From contig OZ244928.1 in assembly GCA_965221985.1 (NCBI GenBank), positions 2,108,001 to 2,172,000 on the forward strand: a stretch of 64,000 nt of DNA. The letters are read 5' to 3'. Below, piece after piece: positions 57,367-64,000 of the stretch. The notes under the pieces were generated by a model. The model was not told the origin of the DNA. It saw nothing but the letters and a program-made list of their open reading frames with translations, and did no database searches. Origin of the DNA: J054 sp965221985 (lineage in GTDB: Bacteria; Pseudomonadota; Gammaproteobacteria; Steroidobacterales; GCA-2729495). Both the position numbers and the translations under genes were made by a program. Numbering within the stretch: the first letter of the stretch is position 1; each line of letters begins with the position of its first letter.

Positions 57367-57546
57367 CGTCATCCGAAAAGGGTAGTTGCTATTTTGCCCC
57401 TGTATGCCGACGGCCTCGATCAAACGGGGCGATGGATGATCGCGACAAGCCCTAAGCACCGTGCTATGTTTCGACCCGCGATCGGCCTGCGTACAAAGTC
57501 ATTACCGGATATTGATCTGCGGTTAGCATCGCAACACACAAGCCGA

Positions 57547-57636
<90 letters not shown>

Positions 57637-57746
57637 AATCAAGCACTTAGAAGCAACTACTAGCATGGTTCGAAAGTGCCTGATTTGGGGTTTGGGCACA
57701 AAATTGGGCACAGAGGCCCGCCATGATCGGGTGAAAAAAAGTGCTT

Positions 57747-57780
57747 TGGGCACCGGTTTTTCGGGTTTGGCACCGGATTT
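57747..57780. repeat. Short imperfect direct repeats after tRNA-Ser
   Basis: TGGGCACCGGTTTT and TTGGCACCGGATTT lie 20 bases apart, and related TTGGGCAC/TTTGGGCAC units occur about 40-50 bases to the left (57696-57720). They occupy the stretch where an integrase end or attachment core would sit next to a tRNA gene. No integrase gene is intact here. Confidence 0.3.
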
Positions 57781-57931
57781 TGCGCAGTTTTTCGGGGCTT
57801 TTTATGCGACCAATTGAGAGTTTGCGCACCTTATATACATGGTCTGAATCGGACCCAACTAAGTCGAAGCCTGGCATGGCACAATGGTCCTACTGGATAC
57901 CCGCTAACGCGTCTTGAATGCAGTATTTGCA

Positions 57932-58549
57932 ATGAATTTAAGAATCAAGCTCCTAAGCGCAATCGCCATGCTTCTGTGTACACCAATCGCGATTGCTAAA
58001 TGCTACGAGGATGCCGACAAATTTGGCGGTTCCAATCGCCAATGGTGTGGTGCATGGGGTACCGGAGGAATTATGCTAGGTGGGCTCATGGGCCTAGACC
58101 CTATTCCGTATCTTGTGACTTCGGAAAACGGCGACACCCAGCCATTCATAAAGATTGTCTGGAATGATTCGGACTGGATATTTATTGAGCCTGGAAGCGA
58201 GCTAATAATGATTCTTGAAACCGGTGAGAAAATAACCCTCATAACAAATAAGGGCAGTACCGGACGTCGTAGCCAAGACTACAATGAATTTTCCGGCGCA
58301 GTGGTAATTGAGGAAGCTCTATATCCCGCCACAATCGAATTTATGGAAAAGCTTTCACGAGTAAAATCGCTGGAGTTCGCAATCTATGGTCAGCGAGGGC
58401 GTGCAGAGAGAAAGCTAAAGAAATCCCATATGAAATATTTTCGCGAATTTTACGAGAAGGTTTTGGCGCCTGCTATTGACAATGGCTCCCAAGCCGAAAA
58501 TCGCGCGTCAACGCTCGTTTTGCCGCTGACATATAACGACGGGCAGTAA
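57932..58549 (+). CDS. Secreted protein of unknown function
   Basis: A 205-residue protein with a clear signal peptide (MNLRIKLLSAIAMLLCTP, cut near AIA-KCYED). The mature part has two early cysteines (KCYED, QWCGAW), a Gly-rich stretch and beta-rich middle (IVWNDSDWIFIEPGSELIMI), then a Lys-rich helix. No family recognised. The ATG at 57932 is used because an upstream TTG (57914) would disrupt the signal peptide. A/T-rich codons contrast with the core genome and suggest acquisition with the island. Confidence 0.65.
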   Translation: MNLRIKLLSAIAMLLCTPIAIAKCYEDADKFGGSNRQWCGAWGTGGIMLGGLMGLDPIPYLVTSENGDTQPFIKIVWNDSDWIFIEPGSELIMILETGEKITLITNKGSTGRRSQDYNEFSGAVVIEEALYPATIEFMEKLSRVKSLEFAIYGQRGRAERKLKKSHMKYFREFYEKVLAPAIDNGSQAENRASTLVLPLTYNDGQ

Positions 58550-58637
58550 TGTGCGTCGTTTGAGTTAGTGGAGCAATTCAGTAGATTCAATTTTATACAA
58601 AGGACTTTCTGCATTTTCGAGCCTAGCCGGATTTGTC

Positions 58638-59222
58638 GTGCTGGCCGGTTTTTTTGCCGACTATGTCGCCAGCAAAGACACAAAAACAAGGCTTGTTCGA
58701 CTATTTGCCAGCGCCGATTTGGAGCCTTCAATTGGGTTCTGGGGTGACTTATTCACGGAAACGATAGATCAGGTTTTCGGGGCTGATCAGTTGTCTAACG
58801 GCAGGCACTTTCGCGTTCTGAACGTTGTGGATGACTTCAGTCGCGAGTGTGTCGGTCAACTAATCGACACCTCGGTTTCTGGCGCTCGCCTGGCTCGCTT
58901 TCTGAGCGAGCTGAGTCGCCCACTACCAAAGACCATCGTTTGCGACAACGGCCCGAAACTGACCTGTATAGCGATGTTCTTCTGGTCGAAAGACAAGCGT
59001 ATCAAACTGCATTTTATTCAACCCGGAAAACCGACGCAAAATGCCTTCGTTGAATCATTCAATGGCAAATTCCGCGAAGTCTGTCTCAATCAGCACTGGT
59101 TCCAATCATTGAGCCATGCACGAAACATCATTAACGAATGGAGAAACCACTACAACGAAGTCAGGCCACACAGTTCATTGAACTTTCAACCACCGGCTGC
59201 CTTTGCAAGGCAGGTGGCGTAA
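58638..59222 (+). pseudogene. IS3-type transposase fragment fused to a membrane-protein fragment
   Basis: From about 58782 the frame encodes the C-terminal half of an IS3-family OrfB: LSNGRHFRVLNVVDDFSREC, TIVCDNGPKL (second catalytic Asp), HFIQPGKPTQNAFVESFNGK (Glu) and HYNEVRPHSSLNFQPP. The first catalytic Asp and the N-terminal half are missing, so it cannot transpose. The preceding 48 codons, and the frame back to about 58584 (SILYKGLSAFSSLAGF, VVLAGFFADYVAS), look like the start of an unrelated membrane protein joined in frame. No intact OrfA or terminal repeats were found. Confidence 0.8.
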
Positions 59223-59381
59223 CATGAATTTTCCTAGCGAGTTGGCGGATCTGTTTCGGGGGTAAGGTCAGTTTGGCCTAGGCGCCGTAAATACCGTTAT
59301 CAACTGCACAAATTCCTGCTGCTCTTCGATCTTTTTATCGACAGCTTGCTAGCGGAGCTTCTTACCCTTTATGCCGCTAGC

Positions 59382-59828
59382 TTAAACTTCAACGTATTGG
59401 CAAAGATGGATCGATGATAGGTCGCAAGAAGTGATGTACCCGGCGATTTCTGTATCTGGTCTATCGGTACATATAATTAGCGGAATGTCGACACACACCA
59501 ATTGTTTTTTCTTTTCGCCGTCTTTATCGTCATCTTTCTTTTCTGCATGCGGTGCCAGATGGTTATTGGTTCCGACGATTCCTTGTCGTCGTCTAGCTTG
59601 GGCTGAGGTAAAGATAGATCCGTCAACTACCGAAATTACACCAGAATGACAATGCTTGCAGACCCTTGCTTCGGGGTCAATTTGCTCCCGGCAAAACTGA
59701 CAGGTTCCAGCGTGAGGGGCTTTCCTCGGCAGCACATACGACTTGCAATGCTTACACTTGAGTGCAGTCTCATGAATTAACTCAGCACATTGAATACATT
59801 TAACTAGAGTCTCTTCTTTCTTAGCCAT
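59382..59828 (-). CDS. Double zinc-ribbon protein
   Basis: A 148-residue protein with two zinc ribbons in the first 62 residues, CIQCAELIHETALKCKHC and CQFCREQIDPEARVCKHC, then a Lys/Asp-rich linker (EKKDDDKDGEKKK) and a C-terminal segment with three more cysteines and no recognised fold. Such ribbons bind nucleic acid or proteins. No partner is obvious nearby. Confidence 0.7.
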   Translation of the reverse strand: MAKKEETLVKCIQCAELIHETALKCKHCKSYVLPRKAPHAGTCQFCREQIDPEARVCKHCHSGVISVVDGSIFTSAQARRRQGIVGTNNHLAPHAEKKDDDKDGEKKKQLVCVDIPLIICTDRPDTEIAGYITSCDLSSIHLCQYVEV

Positions 59829-59974
59829 TGCTTGATCTCCCCATAGTTAATTGCGTTTTTGAGCAAATCTAAGATAACCCAAGTTGACCAAGAAAACACT
59901 GACAAGCCTATTTTCTATATACAGACCACAAATAGCTCACGACACGACTCACACCAGTCACTAATCTGTGCCGG

Positions 59975-60202
59975 ATGTGCCTCGACGACCTGATCCCCAA
60001 CCCCGAACTGCACATAGGCGGCCACACAGTCCGCCGCATTGACCGTGGGCTAGGGCCTCGGTGGGAGTGTGATTGCCCGGAATACACCACCATTAAGCCG
60101 CTGAGCCGGAAGGCTTGGTGCGAGCATTGTGACTATGCGGTGGCGTTGAAGCGGGGGGTTGAACGTCAGGGTCAGCCGCCTGGATTTTCTTCGCGTCACT
60201 GA
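59975..60202 (+). CDS. Small protein with SWIM-like CxC...CxH motif
   Basis: A 75-residue frame with WECDCPEYTT and KAWCEHCDYAVALK. The CxC-x(n)-CxH order is that of SWIM zinc-binding domains. No ribosome site precedes the ATG at 59975, and an upstream start in the same frame cannot be excluded. It may be the remnant of a larger island gene. Confidence 0.45.
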   Translation: MCLDDLIPNPELHIGGHTVRRIDRGLGPRWECDCPEYTTIKPLSRKAWCEHCDYAVALKRGVERQGQPPGFSSRH

Positions 60203-60398
60203 CGTAGCGTTCGTTACACTCACATCTTTCAAGGTGCCCTCGGTGGACCTTGATTTGGTGCACTTAACTTCTTCACGGTGCCAAATGTTGCGCAAATCCG
60301 TTTATCCGCACAGTGAACCAGGGTCTTGAGCCGCGGCGTAATTGGGCTCCAGCAAGTCATTTGACGAAACGTGAAGCTGGTTTTGACACGCGGGGGTA

Positions 60399-60417
60399 AC
60401 CTATAATATTTATAGGT
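60399..60417. promoter_or_regulatory. Palindromic operator of the toxin-antitoxin pair
   Basis: ACCTATAATATTTATAGGT is a perfect 8-bp inverted repeat with a TAT centre, 18 bases ahead of the toxin start. It contains a consensus -10 (TATAAT, 60402-60407), and TTGACA lies at 60383-60388 (spacing of 13 is short for TATAAT but 18 to the overlapping TATTTA). The outer ACCT...AGGT half-sites resemble the palindromes bound by MqsA-type antitoxins, so autorepression by the HTH protein is expected. Confidence 0.6.
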
Positions 60418-60435
60418 AGCTACTAGGGCAGCAAA

Positions 60436-60738
60436 TTGTCCAGTTCTGAAGAAAATGACGCAAAAAAACTATTTCGCAGTTTGGCCAAAGATGGGCATGT
60501 TGCGGCGTCCTTTCATGCCAAGACTCGCATGCGAAGAAGACGAATCAATATGACGCAAGTAAACGCGATCATAGAAAAAGGCGTCTTTGTTGAGGGTCCA
60601 TTTCGGAATATTCATGGATCCTGGGAAGCCGCAATTGTTGGGCGGCACTCTGGCGATGAATTAAAGGCGCCCTGCGTCATTGATGAATCCGGTGATGACG
60701 GTCCAATCGTAATACTTAAGAGTGTCGTAAGGCGTTAG
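60436..60738 (+). CDS. DUF4258-family probable toxin
   Basis: A 100-residue protein (TTG start; AGGG 7 bases upstream). The centre HAKTRMRRRRINMTQVNAIIEKG followed by beta-rich segments (GSWEAAIVGRHSGDELKAPCVIDESG) matches the DUF4258 fold, related to MqsR/RelE-like RNases, here placed 6 bases before an HTH gene. Cleavage activity is not shown by sequence. The start codon TTG may itself lower toxin synthesis. Confidence 0.75.
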   Translation: MSSSEENDAKKLFRSLAKDGHVAASFHAKTRMRRRRINMTQVNAIIEKGVFVEGPFRNIHGSWEAAIVGRHSGDELKAPCVIDESGDDGPIVILKSVVRR

Positions 60739-60744
60739 CGAAGA

Positions 60745-61194
60745 ATGTATCACTATACTGAAAGCGGTCTAAATAACGTTTATTTGATAAACGGATTTGC
60801 CAAACGCAAAACTCCGTACGGCCCAGTTGTGGTTGTTGAAAATGCGAAGCAGCTCCACAAGATGATCGCTATCGATTTGGTCAGCAACAAGAAATTTTTG
60901 ACCGGCCCAGAATTTCGCTTTCTTCGAAAAGAGTTGGGGATGCCTCAAAAGCAGATTGCTTCTATTATTGGTTATGACGTGCAGACCGTTGCTCGATGGG
61001 AGAAGCTCGGCCGCGTTCCGAAGTGGGCCGATCATGCTATTCGCTATATTTATACTGCCTATGTAACAAATAGCACGATGAAGAGCTTTGTTGATCGAGT
61101 GCAGGAGCTAGAGCATGAGCGAATTCGGAAGCGATTTAATTATCGCCACGATAAGACAGCGGGTTGGGAATCTGGTATCGCTGCTACAGCTTGA
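60745..61194 (+). CDS. HTH antitoxin of the DUF4258 pair
   Basis: A 149-residue protein. The N-terminal part (MYHYTESGLNNVYLINGF, TPYGPVVVVEN) resembles the N-terminal region of MqsA/YgiT-like partner proteins but lacks zinc CxxC pairs. An HTH of the Xre/MqsA kind follows (FRFLRKELGMPQKQIASIIGYDVQTVARWEKLGRVP), then a helical tail. It should neutralise the preceding toxin and bind the palindrome at 60399. ATG start. Confidence 0.78.
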   Translation: MYHYTESGLNNVYLINGFAKRKTPYGPVVVVENAKQLHKMIAIDLVSNKKFLTGPEFRFLRKELGMPQKQIASIIGYDVQTVARWEKLGRVPKWADHAIRYIYTAYVTNSTMKSFVDRVQELEHERIRKRFNYRHDKTAGWESGIAATA

Positions 61195-61480
61195 TTAATC
61201 TCATAAGTTAACCACAAGTGAACAGGCTAATTTCGGCCAATTAATAGTTCACAAAATCAATAACATAGGGTACAGAGTGCGCGCCTCCTAAGCGGAAATC
61301 TCTATCATTCCCGCGCCAGTACCCAACGTCTGATCAAGGCCATATCTATTCTCAAGCAACTGCGCCAACTCACCGTTCCGGTTGATGTTAGCCGCAATAA
61401 CTTCGACCAAAGTTACCTGGGCGTATAATTCGTCATCAGGGCAATTCCTTCGCCGAATTGGGGATATTGCGTTAAGCGGC
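61195..61480. other. Spacer after the toxin-antitoxin pair
   Basis: This 286-base stretch between two convergent genes holds no recognisable gene. It contains in-frame stops on all strands and no clear terminator. Confidence 0.35.
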
Positions 61481-62728
61481 CTATAGCTTAGACAGCAGTG
61501 TTTGACATGGACCCGACATATCTTCGTTGAGTTTTAGCGAGTCGATCTCTTCTTCAGTGAAATAAATACCGTCATTTTTATTGCTTGCTCTAGCTGCCTT
61601 GTTGAAGTTGCGTATTGCTACTTTTGCCGCCGCAATCTTAGCGGCATCTGTTGGTGCATCAACGCATGCACTAAGCGCACCTATCGCCGCCGCATAGGCA
61701 TTGTCATAGTTGTTAGCCGCTGTTTCTTCAGCAGCCTGCTTCGTTTCATCCGCTAGTTCACCCCGAGACGAAACAAAAGTCTCCTGAAGCTCCGTGACCA
61801 GATCTTTTTGTGCATCTCCGAATACGTCGCTAACGAATTTAAGAAACGCGCTGGCACCCCGCGTTTCAGATACTAGAACTTGTAAGGTCATTGGGCTAGG
61901 CTCCTTTGAGAGTTTTATTGAAAACCATTCGCTTTCATAAATGCTACGCATGCGCTGCGCAAAGCTGCCGCCACAGTTTTTTCTACATTCAATTTTTGTC
62001 TCTAGGTAAGGGCTGTCTGTCGGAAAGCTTTTACCCTTTGGTGGTTGCAAGTTTCCAAGGACCACAGTTGAGCCTTGACCCTTAACAAGATTTGCCGCTT
62101 TTCCTGGTGACGTGACCGCAAACGAAACGAGCACTCGCCGCGCCTTCGAGGGCCGTAGAAAATTGCTTGCAATTGGCGTTGCAAGAAATGCGTATATCGG
62201 GGCTAGAGTAGATGCAGTTTCGTCGGTAGATTTTTTGAGTATCCCTTCAAAGAAAAAATCAGGAGTTGTTGCCAACGGTAAGCCAATTTCATGAAACAGC
62301 GCGGCCATTGTTTTATCGTACTTAAAGCCTGACCCGTCAGTAGACTGATAGGCCGGCTTGTCAGTGTCTTCCTTGTGGTACCATCCCCTCGCGACTATCA
62401 AGCATGGGCCAAATGGTTCGCGAGCACTCAATTCGACGTTTCGCCGGATGAGAATTTGTCGTGTTTCTGGTCCTGCGGCAGCCTTTATTGCAGCGCCAAT
62501 ACGATTTACGCCTTGCGCAATTATGCTGGCGCCGAGAGCGTCGCTAACGCCAGCAGCTCGTAAGTCTGCGTCCTGCTGACTCCCCGATGGGCATTTACCC
62601 AGAACCGCTTGCGTGGCGTAGGTTACTTGCTGTGAGTGCAAACTGGTCGGTGGCCCCTTAGCGCCGGTTATTGAGGTGCAACCGCAGATAAGGGCGACTG
62701 AAACACTTACTATGAGCCGATTTAACAT
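61481..62728 (-). CDS. Lipoprotein of unknown function
   Basis: A 415-residue protein with an N-terminal hydrophobic stretch and a lipobox-like ALICGC (Cys near 17), so probably anchored to a membrane. It has a Thr/Ser/Ala-rich middle, a paired Cys (ECRKNCGG), and a C-terminal helical region (AEETAANNYDNAYAAAIGALSACVDA). No family recognised. Gene density and composition match the surrounding island. Confidence 0.7.
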   Translation of the reverse strand: MLNRLIVSVSVALICGCTSITGAKGPPTSLHSQQVTYATQAVLGKCPSGSQQDADLRAAGVSDALGASIIAQGVNRIGAAIKAAAGPETRQILIRRNVELSAREPFGPCLIVARGWYHKEDTDKPAYQSTDGSGFKYDKTMAALFHEIGLPLATTPDFFFEGILKKSTDETASTLAPIYAFLATPIASNFLRPSKARRVLVSFAVTSPGKAANLVKGQGSTVVLGNLQPPKGKSFPTDSPYLETKIECRKNCGGSFAQRMRSIYESEWFSIKLSKEPSPMTLQVLVSETRGASAFLKFVSDVFGDAQKDLVTELQETFVSSRGELADETKQAAEETAANNYDNAYAAAIGALSACVDAPTDAAKIAAAKVAIRNFNKAARASNKNDGIYFTEEEIDSLKLNEDMSGPCQTLLSKL

Positions 62729-62929
62729 GGCGAGCCCTTGTCAGTTATTGTTTTTTTAGTAACGTCGACATGCTCCGAATCTACTCCGAAAACTCTTTAG
62801 ATGCGAATTTTAGGATAAACCGTGCAAGGCATCAGATCCCCGGAATAGCAAAAAATAGGCGTAGTCCGGCACGCTAATCAACCGGCTAGTTTCTGGAAAA
62901 TTTTGAAAGATGAAATAATGCCTTTATTC

Positions 62930-64000
62930 CTAATGAATCCAACGAATTTTCAATTTTCCTGGTTGAGCCGGCCGCTGGTATAACGTGGCATAACGCGCAG
63001 CATCAGCGGCATGATCGGGCCCTGTCGTATCTAAGTCATCTAGGCGCCGAACATCACGGGCTAGATACGGCACGGTTTCCCAGAAATAGCGACACGAGCG
63101 CGAGACATACATGCCGGGTACGTCGGGCTTGCCGGCATCCTGCAATAGCCGCCGCATACGTTCCCAACCCGTTAGACGATCAGCTTTCTTGGCGGGCTCA
63201 AATCGTACACCATAGCGGCGAAATTCATCCGCGATAGAACCGGCTTCATGGCCATGTGTGCTGAATATCGCATCATCCGCGCAGCCACTCGCAGGAACTT
63301 TCCAACCGTTCGCGAATTTCTTGATGGAGAACGCCAGTTCGGGAATGGTGTAGCCATTGCCCTTATTCAGGTTTTCCGGATCGACCGTGGCCAGTTCATC
63401 CAGCAGCACCAGCGAATCGCGTGAGTAGTACTTGCCTTCGTGCTCAACGCCCGGCGATTTCGCGACCAGATAAGTGACCGATGGCGCCGCTATGCCATAG
63501 TCGTGGGCTAAATATATGATCCACGGATCGCCGCCTCTATCCCTGGGTAATAGTGACCAGGTATCAATAGCGTTACGGGATTCATCCAACACACCGGCGA
63601 AGTAAGCACCACGCGCCACTGCCCAGTCGCCTTCAAGCCAAGCCTTTAACAATTCCTTATCACCCACGCAGGCGGCTGCTAGCTGTTCGGCATAGCCGTC
63701 TTGATCAATCTCTTGATTGTTTTTGTAGGTGGACGGACAGGCGATTACAGCGCGCCCTGAGAGTTCATCGTTGAAAGGTGTCCAGGCGTCATGGCCAAAG
63801 ACAAACCGGCGAGCAATCCACTGATGGCCGACACCGCCAGGATTAGCAGCGATGATCATGCGCACGGGTACACCCTTGGGCCCGCGCAGATTGGACCGCA
63901 TCCGATCAATCAGCCGAGCATCGGCATATTGCCCAACCTCATCAAATTGAATCAGCGTGAAGCTGCGGCCTTGATACTTAGCGTAGTCGGCCTCGGTGGT
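62930..64000 (-). CDS. Phage terminase large subunit, 5' end beyond the window
   Basis: The terminase packages phage DNA with an ATPase and an RNase H-like nuclease. The frame is open to base 64000 and continues upstream of the ATG at 63901: the extra 33 codons include FTLIQFDEVG, a Walker B motif, so translation starts off the right edge. IAANPGGVGHQW is the coupling motif. The nuclease half has AHDYGI, DELATV, CADDAI and DHAADAARYAT acidic clusters. It marks a prophage or remnant that reaches into the neighbouring sequence. Confidence 0.88.
   Translation of the reverse strand, partial: TTEADYAKYQGRSFTLIQFDEVGQYADARLIDRMRSNLRGPKGVPVRMIIAANPGGVGHQWIARRFVFGHDAWTPFNDELSGRAVIACPSTYKNNQEIDQDGYAEQLAAACVGDKELLKAWLEGDWAVARGAYFAGVLDESRNAIDTWSLLPRDRGGDPWIIYLAHDYGIAAPSVTYLVAKSPGVEHEGKYYSRDSLVLLDELATVDPENLNKGNGYTIPELAFSIKKFANGWKVPASGCADDAIFSTHGHEAGSIADEFRRYGVRFEPAKKADRLTGWERMRRLLQDAGKPDVPGMYVSRSCRYFWETVPYLARDVRRLDDLDTTGPDHAADAARYATLYQRPAQPGKLKIRWIH

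Noticed and set aside
57647..57877. 76-codon minus-strand frame next to tRNA-Ser that could be an integrase tail
   Set aside because: No catalytic motif (HxxR, Tyr) of a tyrosine recombinase; the position alone is not enough.

Overview
The window is chromosomal DNA from a gammaproteobacterium. The basis is gene content and conserved gene order: metG-rnfABCDGE-nth, xerD-dsbC, queA-tgt-yajC-secDF, suhB/trmJ-desulfurase-iscA-ndk-rlmN-pilF-rodZ-hisS-yfgM-bamB-der, and xseA/guaB-guaA-tadA-mltF. I cannot place it below class level from sequence alone. From 1 to about 57.6 kb it is dense housekeeping DNA with short spacers and many start/stop overlaps. From the tRNA-Ser gene at 57.5 kb to the end it is sparse, visibly richer in A+T, and carries accessory and phage genes.

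Layout. 0-3.4 kb: end of a pyruvate dehydrogenase cluster (aceE tail, aceF, and lpdA with its own lipoyl domain). 3.6-11.5 kb, minus strand: metG, the Rnf electron-transport complex and nth. 11.6-16.3 kb, minus strand: two overlapping PilT-family pilus retraction ATPases behind a soluble HEAT-repeat/Ser-Thr kinase fusion. 16.8-22.4 kb: dcd, thiolase, PlsC-like acyltransferase, xerD, dsbC, ferredoxin, Nudix. 22.8-27.6 kb: rhlE, typA, and prfC broken by a one-base frameshift. 27.65-30.3 kb: tRNA-Leu(CAA), a MarR-type regulator, then an ECF sigma/anti-sigma/periplasmic PDZ set. 30.3-35.6 kb: queuosine synthesis (queA, tgt) and Sec accessory genes (yajC, secD, secF). 35.6-47.1 kb: suhB, then a long plus-strand run of tRNA/rRNA modification, Fe-S, pilus, shape, translation and outer-membrane assembly genes. 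47.2-52.8 kb: metX, xseA, guaB, guaA.

52.8-57.4 kb: the usual guaA-tadA-mltF order is interrupted by an isolated type I-C-like CRISPR repeat, an ATPase/nuclease-fold gene (DUF4143 type) with an apparently leaderless promoter overlapping a palindrome, and a small unknown gene. 57.5-64 kb: tRNA-Ser(CGA) followed by an island with a secreted unknown protein, a membrane-protein fragment fused to an IS3-type transposase fragment, a double zinc-ribbon protein, a SWIM-like mini-protein, a DUF4258/HTH toxin-antitoxin pair with a near-ideal palindromic operator, a lipoprotein, and the terminase large subunit of a prophage that runs off the right edge.

The least ordinary items are the HEAT-kinase/twin-PilT locus, the IscU-like protein that has lost two of its three ligand cysteines, the solitary CRISPR repeat, the toxin-antitoxin operator, the likely CTG start of der and the prfC frameshift. 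No complete new defence or mobile system was identified.
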